Positions 15,769-23,806 of a DNA stretch of 24,185 nt are shown here, in pieces. How positions within the stretch are numbered: position 1 is the first letter of the stretch; each line of letters begins with the position of its first letter. The notes beneath the pieces are model-generated. The model saw only the letters and a program-made list of their open reading frames with translations. It was not told where the DNA came from and made no database searches. A program made the translations under genes and the position numbers. Source of the stretch: a virus; the IMG/VR virus record IMGVR_UViG_3300035698_000885, positions 1 through 24,185 of that record; one strand, 5' to 3'.

Positions 15769-16429
15769 TACAGACCTCCATTAATTGTGTTTGATTGTCC
15801 GCACTGTATGGCTTTAAAACTATACTTAAAACACCTTTATCTTTACAAGCTATAAGACCAGATTTTAATTGTCCTATTAGATTTTGTTTCTCAGAAGGAG
15901 AACCATTCTCTCCCATCTCAATAGCTTGATTTATCCATCTTTGCGTATAACTTATTAATTGGTGATTATCTACATTATCAAGTTCTATCTCTGTCATTTC
16001 TGCTGATTCTATACCTTTGATATCAGACCATTCTAAAAGCTCTCTAACTTTATGGGCAGCAGCACGTTTCATTTCTTTCAGTCCATATTTCTTTTGTTCT
16101 ATTTTTATTTCTAACAATTCTTTTTCTAAATCGTCTGACTCATTTATTAACTTTCTTTGTAGTTTTTTAAGTTTAACTTGTCCTATCCTATATTCAAACG
16201 ATAACGCAAGAGTACCACCCATCATAGTGTTTTGTTCTCTCATGGCTTGCCAATACTTACTTGCATGAGTAGGGAATTTTAAGTTATTAAGAACAGATAC
16301 GTCCATTTCAGTTCTTGTTCTATGGACTTGTACTTTTTTAAATGTCTCAGCTAATTCCGTATCAAGATTTTGCAATATCTGTAAATCGTTCTTAGAAAAT
16401 AGCTTTGAAGTCGTTAATTCTTTTATCAT
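15761..16429 (-). CDS. Coiled-coil phage protein of unknown function, lying between the two gp10 parts
   Basis: This 222-residue, mostly helical protein has KFPTHASKYWQAMREQNTMM at about 52-71 and a strong coiled coil at about 80-125 (VKLKKLQRKLINESDDLEKE). The RTRTEMDVSVLNNLKFPT-type opening is one I associate with uncharacterised proteins beside phage tail genes. It starts with an ATG that overlaps the stop of the gp10 N-part (ATGA), and its stop overlaps the Kelch-gp10 start by 8 bases, so the three are translationally coupled. It may be a chaperone or joining subunit for the split gp10; that is conjecture. Confidence 0.55.
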   Translation of the reverse strand: MIKELTTSKLFSKNDLQILQNLDTELAETFKKVQVHRTRTEMDVSVLNNLKFPTHASKYWQAMREQNTMMGGTLALSFEYRIGQVKLKKLQRKLINESDDLEKELLEIKIEQKKYGLKEMKRAAAHKVRELLEWSDIKGIESAEMTEIELDNVDNHQLISYTQRWINQAIEMGENGSPSEKQNLIGQLKSGLIACKDKGVLSIVLKPYSADNQTQLMEVCNG

Positions 16430-17376
16430 TCCACACTACTCCATTCATGCCACATGCCTGTTTTAACATTACATACCCAAGTTTTATCCTCAGAAGGGAA
16501 ATCTATTACATAAAAAACCATACCCTCTAACGTGTATGTATACCCTACCGCATCATCAGTTGTACTATAGGTTGAGATTTGATAATTAATACCTATTGTA
16601 GACATAACTTCAAAGCCATATCCCTCTGATTTTCCTACTGTTAGGTCATCTGTAAGCCAATATAAAACACCTTCTATTTCTGCAAGTGATGTTAATGATT
16701 CACAACCTATGTCTATAATTGCTCCAGGTACTCTCTCAAATGGGAAATCTGCATTACCTGAGTTATAATAAATCTCTGTCGTGTGATCTCCGAATAACCA
16801 TATATTTTGTCGTGTTGAACCGATACCAACTAAATTATCAGGAGAGGCTTCTGCTGTAATAAAATCTAAAGCATCCCATGTATTACCATCATAAAGCTTA
16901 GAGATATTCATCTTCCCTGTATTTAAGACAGTTACACAAAAATAACCATCAAAGAATATACAATCTGTAGCTGCTGGAAAATCTGCATCTGCAATAACAA
17001 CCATTGCACCACCAGAAACTATATAACCAGAAGTAGTGCCGTCACATATTAATGTTTGTGTTCCGTTGGTAGCCATACCGACATGACCAGTTGCGGTTGT
17101 TATTGTCCCTAAACTTGTAGCAGTGCCAGCTTCTGTTACTTCATATACAGTAGCACCGACAACCGCATAGAGTTTATCTCTCATTACATGAAGTCCACGA
17201 ACAATAGCTGATGTAGCAGGTTCGCTGAATACTCCAAGTCCTGGTGTATTAAACATGGCAATAACAGATTTACTTTCCTCATTCGTATCAAGAACAGGAA
17301 ATAAATTTATGCTCTGTTGAGCATTTAAGCTCTTAGAACGCCCCTCATAAGCCATTCCTAAAAACGGAATCTCCAA
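16426..17376 (-). CDS. N-terminal part of a P22 gp10-like tail hub / packaged-DNA stabilisation protein
   Basis: This 316-residue protein opens IPFLGMAYEGRSKSLNAQQS and INLFPV, the usual start of the family, followed by FNTPGLGVF, beta repeats with IVRGLHVMRDKLYAVVG, NLVGIGSTRQNIWLFGDHTTEI and CNVKTGMWHEWSS. In gp10-type proteins the chain continues for roughly 150 residues with a WSDDGG domain; here it ends at TGA two residues after MWHEWSS, and that domain appears on the Kelch fusion at 14461-15768. The TTG start at 17376 keeps the conserved IPFLG and has GGGGG upstream. The family closes the portal and holds DNA in the head. Confidence 0.75.
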   Translation of the reverse strand: MEIPFLGMAYEGRSKSLNAQQSINLFPVLDTNEESKSVIAMFNTPGLGVFSEPATSAIVRGLHVMRDKLYAVVGATVYEVTEAGTATSLGTITTATGHVGMATNGTQTLICDGTTSGYIVSGGAMVVIADADFPAATDCIFFDGYFCVTVLNTGKMNISKLYDGNTWDALDFITAEASPDNLVGIGSTRQNIWLFGDHTTEIYYNSGNADFPFERVPGAIIDIGCESLTSLAEIEGVLYWLTDDLTVGKSEGYGFEVMSTIGINYQISTYSTTDDAVGYTYTLEGMVFYVIDFPSEDKTWVCNVKTGMWHEWSSVE

Positions 17377-17377
17377 T

Positions 17378-18316
17378 TTACACCCCCATATCTGGTTGAA
17401 AGTAAGTTGAAGCTTTCTCTGTATCGTATGTCTCTGCCATCCATAAAGCTGTCTTGGCTTCTTCTTTTAAATTCTTATCTACTTCTGCACCTTTTTTGAT
17501 AGCTATTCTGATAGCAAGATTTAACACTATTGCGTCTATCCATTCTTGTGGAAATTCAGCAGTATCCGCAGAAGCATCGAAATCTGATATTGGTTTTTTG
17601 ATAGTCATTTTGATAGTTGTTTTTGGTTCGATATTGGTAGGCCATACATAAAACTTTCCGTTAGATAGTTGTGGGTCATACCAAAATTGTGTTACAATCC
17701 CTGTACTTGTCTTGTCAGATAGTTGCATATATTCTTCTCTTGATATTCTCGTAAGAGGAATTTCATTACCACTATCAGCTACACTACGAGCCTCAACTAT
17801 CTCTATTGGTCTTTGTGCTTTTGATGTATAACTATATACGTTATTGTCTATTGCACAAGCTCCTGTTAAAGCTGCTGTTAAAGTCACTGTATTGACTGCT
17901 GGTGCGCCGTTTATAGTAGTCCATTGTATTGTGTTGTCATCAAGCTCTATGCCTATATAATCGCCTGTTGTGAGTCCAGAAATGCTATCTACGTCTATAG
18001 TTAAGTCTGTTGCTATCCCTGCCACTTTTAATTCAGTCTTTGAAGCATCTGAGGTAGTTGTAAAGTTATCTCCTGTTGCTCCCAAAGAATAAGATTCTCC
18101 TTCGTAAGAAAGGAATAGTGTGCATTTCTGATTAAGCCATAACCCTATATTACGAGTCTGCCAACCCTTTAGCATTGTATTTAAAGTAAACCTACCATCT
18201 GCGTATTCATTTGTAGTAGGAGTTTCACCAACAGCAACAGCACCAATATATTTATAAGCATCTGTTATAAGTTCATCGCTTGATGGATTAAAATCGTATG
18301 AGCCTGATATTGTCAT
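17378..18316 (-). CDS. P22 gp4-like head-tail adaptor
   Basis: In this 312-residue protein, residues about 10-70 are helical, as in the portal-binding part of gp4-like adaptors (ELITDAYKYIGAVAVGETPT, LNTMLKGWQ). A beta insert at about 88-165 (VDSISGLTTGDYIGIEL) looks like a small Ig-type domain. The region EEYMQLSDKTSTGIVTQFWY and GKFYVWPT, then EFPQEWIDAIVLNLAIRIA, is typical of this family. Adaptors of this type attach below the portal and are needed to close the filled head. It has a GGAG site and ends one base before the gp10-like TTG, consistent with partner genes made together. Confidence 0.75.
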   Translation of the reverse strand: MTISGSYDFNPSSDELITDAYKYIGAVAVGETPTTNEYADGRFTLNTMLKGWQTRNIGLWLNQKCTLFLSYEGESYSLGATGDNFTTTSDASKTELKVAGIATDLTIDVDSISGLTTGDYIGIELDDNTIQWTTINGAPAVNTVTLTAALTGACAIDNNVYSYTSKAQRPIEIVEARSVADSGNEIPLTRISREEYMQLSDKTSTGIVTQFWYDPQLSNGKFYVWPTNIEPKTTIKMTIKKPISDFDASADTAEFPQEWIDAIVLNLAIRIAIKKGAEVDKNLKEEAKTALWMAETYDTEKASTYFQPDMGV

Positions 18317-18324
18317 GTTATCTC

Positions 18325-18561
18325 CTACAAGTCACTACTTGTAACTTCGTTATCAGACAGAAAATAGTCTGTTGGTTGTGGTCTTGGTTCGTTTACAGCT
18401 TGTTTATCTGCTTTCGCTTTAACAAAGTCCTGTGGTTGTCTTGTTTCGAAATCTTCTTTACATACCCATAGACCATCCCAAGTCTTGCGAGTTTCACTTT
18501 GTCTAAAGCGTTTTCCGCATCTATCACAAATTCTCCAAAACTCTCCAGGTATATAAGTCAT
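18325..18561 (-). CDS. Small Cys-finger phage protein
   Basis: In this 78-residue protein, residues 11-45 contain ICDRCGKRF, a WDGLWVC stretch and DFETRQPQDFVK. This resembles a small finger protein often found beside phage adaptor genes, in which CxxC and a later CxxC or C-x-x-D hold zinc; here the second pair appears as CKED, one cysteine short. The C-terminus is polar. No strong ribosome site is seen. A structural zinc site is likely, but the role is unknown. Confidence 0.6.
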   Translation of the reverse strand: MTYIPGEFWRICDRCGKRFRQSETRKTWDGLWVCKEDFETRQPQDFVKAKADKQAVNEPRPQPTDYFLSDNEVTSSDL

Positions 18562-18563
18562 GT

Positions 18564-18752
18564 TTAATTCTTTTTATTAAATATTGTATTAATTATCTTT
18601 TGTGCTTTGTTTTCTTTAGCCTCTTTATTTATCTCTATATATATTTCTTTTGTGTCACTATTAAATATAACTTGTGTTACATCTAATATACCCACATCCA
18701 TAATATGCTCTTTCCCATCTACTTCATCTGGTTGGAAATTCAGTCTTGCCAT
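18564..18752 (-). CDS. 62-residue protein of unknown function
   Basis: It starts within the last 29 bases of the O-antigen-ligase-like gene, with a good AGGAG-TTATC-ATG signal. The product has a short polar N-terminus, a beta hairpin (VTQVIFNSDTKEIYIEIN) and a lysine-rich helix. No motif is recognised. The overlap and ribosome site support expression. Confidence 0.5.
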   Translation of the reverse strand: MARLNFQPDEVDGKEHIMDVGILDVTQVIFNSDTKEIYIEINKEAKENKAQKIINTIFNKKN

Positions 18753-19743
18753 GATAACTCCTATCTATTATTGCAATCCATGTTAAAATCATATAAGCTG
18801 TTACTGCAATATGTAATGGAAAGTTTACAAAGCAGTTTATTAATATTATAATTGATGCTACTACTAATATATCGTTTGCTTTCTTTAGCCTTATCCTTAG
18901 TGCTAATAAAAATCCTATTAATATAATTATAAAGGGCATACCCATTTCAAAAATTCCTTGGACATATTCGTTATGTGCTGTTGGCATCCATACACCTCTA
19001 CCACCTATATCAATATTCACAAATATATATTTCCAATGTCCGATACCTGACCCTAATAATGGGTGCTGGATATATAACTTAGCAGCTACTACCCATGTGT
19101 CCCATCTATGAATTATACCTGGGGTATCTATAAGTAAGAAACCTATTAGTAATAAAACGAATACTCCAACAACAACTCTTTTATCTATCTTATTCCAAGA
19201 GTAATATAACCCACCAATAATAACAGCAAGCACACCACCGAATGATTTAGATAATGCTAACCCTACCAAAACAATAGGTATTAATAACCACCATTTCTTT
19301 CTTAAAAAAGCAGGAAAGCATAGTGCTAATACGGCAGATGTCTCGTTTTGATTACCCATAACACCAGTGCAAAGGTCTTTAGCTCCATTACTTAATGGAT
19401 CGAACAATGGGTCTATATTTAAAAATTGTAAACATAAAAAGAAAACATTAACCATTGCAATTAAACACATTGCATTTAAGATTAAATCAACATCTCCTTT
19501 CTCATACACAACATAATACCAAAGCAACCCATAAAATACTGCGTGTGATGCTAAGAAAGTTGCTTTATCATATTGTGGGAATAAGGAGGATATACAAACA
19601 ATGATAGCAAACATAGCCATCCATTTATTTATCCCCCATAGTAAATACGCAAAAACAGCATAAGCTCCAACCTCTGCGAGAAGCTGAAACGATATCCTAA
19701 GATCATCTGTAGGAAATCTAAATACCGCAATAGTAAATAGCAC
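18724..19743 (-). CDS. O-antigen ligase / polymerase-like (Wzy_C) membrane protein
   Basis: This 339-residue protein has about ten hydrophobic segments. It carries two signatures of the O-antigen ligase/Wzy family: TGVMGNQNETSAVLALCFPAF in the middle and, in the large loop, GSGIGHWKYIF then TAHNEYVQGIFEMGMPFI, matching the HNxxLxxxxExG motif. The family joins or polymerises O-antigen chains at the periplasmic face of the inner membrane. The GTG at 19743 lies inside a hydrophobic stretch with no ribosome site. The frame is open upstream through KVIITKQYRILIPI, with no ATG, GTG or TTG, so an ATT or ATA start near 19776-19779 would give a proper basic-then-hydrophobic first helix. It may alter host surface sugars after infection. 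Confidence 0.75.
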   Translation of the reverse strand: MLFTIAVFRFPTDDLRISFQLLAEVGAYAVFAYLLWGINKWMAMFAIIVCISSLFPQYDKATFLASHAVFYGLLWYYVVYEKGDVDLILNAMCLIAMVNVFFLCLQFLNIDPLFDPLSNGAKDLCTGVMGNQNETSAVLALCFPAFLRKKWWLLIPIVLVGLALSKSFGGVLAVIIGGLYYSWNKIDKRVVVGVFVLLLIGFLLIDTPGIIHRWDTWVVAAKLYIQHPLLGSGIGHWKYIFVNIDIGGRGVWMPTAHNEYVQGIFEMGMPFIIILIGFLLALRIRLKKANDILVVASIIILINCFVNFPLHIAVTAYMILTWIAIIDRSYHGKTEFPTR

Positions 19744-19768
19744 TATTGGTATTAATATTCTGTATTGT

Positions 19769-20437
19769 TTAGTTATAATAACCTTGTATTCCTTTTATCT
19801 CTGTTGTGTTATCTGTAGTTCCAGCGTTCCAAATATCTACTGTTAAAAAGTCACCAGCAGTTATAGCTGCTTCACCAGTTGCATCTATTGTTAATGCTAT
19901 AACTTCATTCTCTGTTGCTAATGTTGTAGAAGTTGGCGATACAGCATCTTGAGCTATTGCTGCTGCATCAAATACAACATCATTTCTATTAACCCATAAC
20001 TGCCAATCTATTGATTGGTCTGCATATGAAGCAGAAGAACTTGAACTCATTAAAATTCTAAATCCCAATCCACTTACATAATCAGCAGGAACTCTAAACG
20101 TCCACTGACACTTTACTTGTTCCGCAGATGAAGCATACACAATAGCTGGAACACTATCTGCCTCTGCCATTCCTGGTGCAGTTGTCGCATCATTACCCAT
20201 TACCCCTGTACCGTCTAAAAAAGCACCTACAAGTGGCAAATCAAACGTCTTATCGCTATATACAGTTCCTTCAACGTATAAATCACCTGCACCTATTCCT
20301 GTTGGAGCTGTATCTGTATATGGAGCTATCCATACACCACTCTCAAACCCTGTCATGCCTACTGGCTGGTCTGAATAACCAACCACCGCAAATAATAACA
20401 CAGACATAACTATAACGAATATTTTACTTTTATTCAT
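19769..20437 (-). CDS. Signal-peptide-bearing beta-rich protein next to the capsid gene
   Basis: The ATG at 20437 follows GAGGAG, and the product of 222 residues starts MNKSKIFVIVMSVLLFAVVG then YSDQ, a Sec signal peptide with a likely cut after about residue 21. The frame also extends upstream into the capsid gene but with no ribosome site. The mature part is Thr/Asp/Ala-rich and beta-like (QWTFRVPADYVSGLGFRILM, DWQLWVNRND, FLTVDIWNAG), suggesting a jelly-roll. Family unknown. It lies between the major capsid gene and the O-antigen-like gene. It may be displayed at the host surface or, if the signal is inert, decorate the head. Confidence 0.65.
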   Translation of the reverse strand: MNKSKIFVIVMSVLLFAVVGYSDQPVGMTGFESGVWIAPYTDTAPTGIGAGDLYVEGTVYSDKTFDLPLVGAFLDGTGVMGNDATTAPGMAEADSVPAIVYASSAEQVKCQWTFRVPADYVSGLGFRILMSSSSSASYADQSIDWQLWVNRNDVVFDAAAIAQDAVSPTSTTLATENEVIALTIDATGEAAITAGDFLTVDIWNAGTTDNTTEIKGIQGYYN

Positions 20438-20453
20438 AATAATTCTCCTCTGT

Positions 20454-21362
20454 CTATGCTGGTTGTGAACCATAAAGACCTCTTGGGTCAGTATTACCAA
20501 CAGAAAATCTCATATAAGATTTTGCTTTCGCATTATCTGTATCGAAATCATTATCCTGTTTTAGAGCATCGTTTGTTCTGTCATACATTATCATACCTCT
20601 TGGTGCATTAGTTCTTACAAACCAAGCGTCAATATCAGTAAAATAATGATTCATCTTAATGCCTTTAGGTAGCGCATTTACAAGTTTAAGTACATTAACA
20701 GCGTTGTTAGCTGTATAATTCTGCAATGTAGATTTTAAAATTCTGTTAGCATTGTACCACTCACTCGGATGGATATGTAGACTCTCGCCCATTAATGATA
20801 TTTTAAGACCCTTATCATTAACAGCTGCCATAATCTGGATTTCAATATCTTCCAAAGAAGCCTCAGATAAATCAGCAGCAGTAGAGAGTACATTACTCCA
20901 ATCACCAGCAGTTGAAGGATGATCTGCAACACATAGTGCCTTACCATCTCCATATGTATAAGATGTATTAAAGGCTCTATTATAAGCATTAGCAGCTACA
21001 ATTTCTTTAGTCTGCCTCATAGAGAAAGCATTTGACTGCGCTCTACGTTTACTTACTTGCTCATATAAACCATCATCTTGTTCCTCACGAGTACAAATAT
21101 ACCCAAGTGCATAAGCAACATGAGTGTATCTTGTAACATACCCCTGAGTTTCATCATCATAAGAGACTGAACCTCCCTCACTTTTAATTGGTGCAAGTCC
21201 AAAACCTGTTAGCTGGACATCTTCCTCATATGCCCTACTTGAACCTTCAATATCGTATAAATCTTTAAACTCCTCAGCGTGTTCATCATAAGTACGTCCC
21301 CACCACGCCTTAACTCCTGGCCATAGTGCTTTAGGATGATTGTTTGTTGTTATAACGCCCAT
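20454..21362 (-). CDS. Major capsid protein (HK97 fold, Mu gpT-like group)
   Basis: This 302-residue protein reads in sequence KALWPGVKAWWGRTYDEH, GFGLAPIKSEGGSVSYDD, then QGYVTRYTHVAYALGYICTREEQDDGLY and KEIVAANAYNRAF, followed by DGKALCVADHPS and a C-terminal PRGMIMYDRTND. This pattern is typical of Mu-like major head subunits. ATG is preceded by AAAGGAG. It follows two cement-type genes and a scaffold-like gene, as expected for head genes. Its length is in the usual range and there is no sign of an internal protease domain. Confidence 0.75.
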   Translation of the reverse strand: MGVITTNNHPKALWPGVKAWWGRTYDEHAEEFKDLYDIEGSSRAYEEDVQLTGFGLAPIKSEGGSVSYDDETQGYVTRYTHVAYALGYICTREEQDDGLYEQVSKRRAQSNAFSMRQTKEIVAANAYNRAFNTSYTYGDGKALCVADHPSTAGDWSNVLSTAADLSEASLEDIEIQIMAAVNDKGLKISLMGESLHIHPSEWYNANRILKSTLQNYTANNAVNVLKLVNALPKGIKMNHYFTDIDAWFVRTNAPRGMIMYDRTNDALKQDNDFDTDNAKAKSYMRFSVGNTDPRGLYGSQPA

Positions 21363-21373
21363 TTAAAACTCCT

Positions 21374-21976
21374 TTAGATACCTGTAGTGTATCGTTGTGT
21401 ATGTAAATTAATCATAACTTCCCACTTAGCATTAACACCAATAGCGTTATCAACTCGGTTGACAAGTCTTAGTATTTTCAACTGTAATGCGTTAGTATGA
21501 ATAGTGCCTGTATCAAGTTCCGCTCCACTCTTTCCAGATGTGGTAGAACCAGAATCAGTATAAACCAAAGATGCGTTAAGCCCTACAGATGTAGCTGCTA
21601 ATTCGGCAGCAGCGTCACTCTCCTCCTGAATCTCAAATACAAGGTCAGGGTCATCTGCAACATAAGCAATACGTTCTGTGCTTGCTTCGTTATAAGTTTT
21701 TGTTAAGTCAGTTGGTAGCGGATTAAACCCTACTATTACTCCTGATATATAACTTGAACCAGCAGCAGTAGCTTTGTTAATAGTTGGTAATGTTCCAGGC
21801 ATATTCCCTTTATATTCCAAAAGGTTTGCCGTTCCAGTTATGATAACTGGATCACCAACGAACATAGCTGTTGCATAATCTGACCTAAGATAATACGCAG
21901 TAACCGCACCGTTGTAAGGCGCACCGTTCTTATCCTTTATTGGTACTAACCCCAATGGGGTATCTGTGTTAGCCAT
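21374..21976 (-). CDS. Capsid cement / decoration protein, copy 2
   Basis: This 200-residue protein starts MANTDTPLGLVPIKDKNGAP, with NKATAAGSSYISGVIVGFN, ERIAYVADDPDLVFEIQEE and a C-terminal KWEVMINLHTQRYTTG. It belongs to the small phage proteins annotated as structural cement protein Gp24-like, which sit next to the capsid gene and brace the capsid. It is a paralogue of the next gene upstream, with the same GGAGTGAAATAAATG start signal. Both are complete. Confidence 0.65.
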   Translation of the reverse strand: MANTDTPLGLVPIKDKNGAPYNGAVTAYYLRSDYATAMFVGDPVIITGTANLLEYKGNMPGTLPTINKATAAGSSYISGVIVGFNPLPTDLTKTYNEASTERIAYVADDPDLVFEIQEESDAAAELAATSVGLNASLVYTDSGSTTSGKSGAELDTGTIHTNALQLKILRLVNRVDNAIGVNAKWEVMINLHTQRYTTGI

Positions 21977-21989
21977 TTATTTCACTCCT

Positions 21990-22592
21990 TTAAAAACCTG
22001 TTGTGTACCTCTGAGAATGAAGATTTATCATAACTTCCCATTTAGCATGGTCGCCAATAAGATTCCCCTCTCTGTTAACAAGTTTCAATATTTTTAACTT
22101 AAAAGTAGCAGTAGTAGCAGCACCAGAACTATCAAGTTCCATGCCACTCTTACCAGATATAGTTGAACCACTATGTGTATAAACTAACTGGGCATTGTTA
22201 CCAACATCAGTTTCGTCCATTGCAGCCCCACCACTATCTTCTTGAATTTCAAAAACAAGGTCTGGATTATCTGCAACATAGGCAATACGTTCATTCTTAG
22301 CTGGATTATAAGTTTTCGTAAGGTCATCTGCATCTACATCGAACCCCACAATAAACCCAGTTAGATATGTACTTCCAGCAGCAGTCGCCTTATTAATCTC
22401 AGGTAACGTACCTGGTTCATTGCCTTTATATATAGTGTCATTTGATGTGCCTGATATTAGAACAGCATCACCGATAAACATTGCTACATCGTAATCAGCA
22501 GCAAGGTAATAAGCGTTTACAGCTCCATTATATGGCTCACCGTTCCTGTGTCTTATAGGCACTCCACCTAAAGGTGAATCATTGTTAGCCAT
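21990..22592 (-). CDS. Capsid cement / decoration protein, copy 1
   Basis: This 200-residue protein resembles its neighbour along the full length; by eye more than half of positions agree, with conserved GAPYNGAV/GEPYNGAV, NKATAAGS, KTYN, ERIAYVAD and WEVMINLH. The two have the same ribosome site and are adjacent with a 13-base gap, so they look like a tandem duplication that has since diverged. They could form a mixed shell or be used at different capsid sites. Confidence 0.65.
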   Translation of the reverse strand: MANNDSPLGGVPIRHRNGEPYNGAVNAYYLAADYDVAMFIGDAVLISGTSNDTIYKGNEPGTLPEINKATAAGSTYLTGFIVGFDVDADDLTKTYNPAKNERIAYVADNPDLVFEIQEDSGGAAMDETDVGNNAQLVYTHSGSTISGKSGMELDSSGAATTATFKLKILKLVNREGNLIGDHAKWEVMINLHSQRYTTGF

Positions 22593-23021
22593 TTATTTCA
22601 CTCCTATTTTAATGCCCTCCCTCGGTATATAGCGACCTCCAGCTCCTGGTCTCCCATGAGTGTCCTCACCATGTCGTAGGGCATTTTCCGTTTGATCTAT
22701 CATTTTCTGCTTCTCGTTTTGATCAGCAGTAAAGTGTACTATCGGTATTTCCATTAAGTATGCCTTAGAACCATCAGAGTTTACTACCTTAGACATAGAA
22801 TTATCTAAACTATCGTTACGGTTAGCTGTATCTTTGTCTGTAAAATCAGCATCTTCTCTTTCTACCAAACTATAACCGCCCTCAATAGCTTTGTTTATTC
22901 TATCGTCTCTATCGTTTATCCATCGTCTTTTATATCCAGCTTTGCTATTTACAGCAAGTCTTTGGCGTGGTACTCCTAATGGTGTTCTTTCTTTTTTAAC
23001 TGCCTTATTTTTACCATTCAT
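22593..23021 (-). CDS. Small basic phage protein of unknown function in the head region
   Basis: This 142-residue protein has a basic N-terminus (KNKAVKKERTPLGVPRQRL, then GYKRRWINDRDDRINKAIEGGYSLV) and an acidic middle, and ends GRPGAGGRYIPREGIKIGVK. The WINDRDDRINKAIEGGYSLV stretch is one I associate with uncharacterised phage head-region proteins. It overlaps the scaffold-like gene by 11 bases; GAGGAG lies about 13 bases upstream. No catalytic motif is seen. Confidence 0.55.
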   Translation of the reverse strand: MNGKNKAVKKERTPLGVPRQRLAVNSKAGYKRRWINDRDDRINKAIEGGYSLVEREDADFTDKDTANRNDSLDNSMSKVVNSDGSKAYLMEIPIVHFTADQNEKQKMIDQTENALRHGEDTHGRPGAGGRYIPREGIKIGVK

Positions 23022-23805
23022 AGCTTTTTAAATACTCCTCTTTTGTAAATCCTGGGATTTCCTTACAAAATCTATCACACGCTGCCTTTTCTCCTGCTGG
23101 CAATGATGCGTAGTTTTGTTTACCTTTAGGTGGAGTAGCTTGTTCTGTGCCACTCTCAACTGCGTTTGTAGTTGGTTCTACCTTTTTATCAAATTCATCA
23201 GGGAATTTTCTCATAACTTCTTCCTTAACTTCATCATAAAATGCTTTCCCTGTCTTGTTTGTCCGTTTAGCGATGTAAGAAGAAACCGATGTTGCATAAT
23301 CTCCTAACTCGCTATTTTTATTAAACCATTCGTTTCCGTCTGATATCCATTCATCTAATTCTTCTTGTAAGACATCATCAGTATTAACTTCTGGTACAGT
23401 AATCTTCTCTTGAAGAAGGTCTTTCTTTTCTTCCTCAATTTTGTCGAAAGTGTCAGTATCACCATCTTCAACAGCAGACCTCTGTTTTTTAGTTAAGTCT
23501 TTAATAGCTCTCTCAACTGATTTCTGTTCTCTGTCTTGTGCATAGCTTCTAAACTCTTTAAATGTATCTGTCATCTTAGAAACTTTTGTGTTTAAATTCT
23601 TAATTGTACTGTCATATTTCTTAAGCCGTTCTCGCATAATAGGCAATTCGTTCTTACCACGTTCTAAAAATTTCTCAGCATCTACCCATCTATCAGTATC
23701 GCCTTTAAACTTCTCTTGTTCTACCCATCCCATGCGCTTTGCTTCTGCGTCATGTTCTCCTGCTATTGGTATACCTTCGTCTTTTACTGCCTCTACTTCT
23801 CCCAT
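23011..23805 (-). CDS. Putative capsid scaffolding protein
   Basis: This 264-residue protein is highly charged and mostly helical, with EAKRMGWVEQEKFKGD and DRWVDAEKFLERGKNELP near the N-terminus (about 21-55) and a long coiled coil at about 58-135. The C-terminal part has a Pro/Thr-rich linker and a small helical end (GFTKEEYLKSYEW). This charge pattern and its position before the cement and capsid genes fit a scaffold. AGGAGGATAGT precedes ATG. Scaffolds are poorly conserved, so the call rests on composition and order. Confidence 0.6.
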   Translation of the reverse strand: MGEVEAVKDEGIPIAGEHDAEAKRMGWVEQEKFKGDTDRWVDAEKFLERGKNELPIMRERLKKYDSTIKNLNTKVSKMTDTFKEFRSYAQDREQKSVERAIKDLTKKQRSAVEDGDTDTFDKIEEEKKDLLQEKITVPEVNTDDVLQEELDEWISDGNEWFNKNSELGDYATSVSSYIAKRTNKTGKAFYDEVKEEVMRKFPDEFDKKVEPTTNAVESGTEQATPPKGKQNYASLPAGEKAACDRFCKEIPGFTKEEYLKSYEW

Positions 23806-23806
23806 A

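Noticed and set aside
20438-20500. Longer N-terminus for the signal-peptide protein
   Set aside because: Would start inside the capsid gene without a ribosome site and would bury the signal peptide; GAGGAG lies before ATG 20437.
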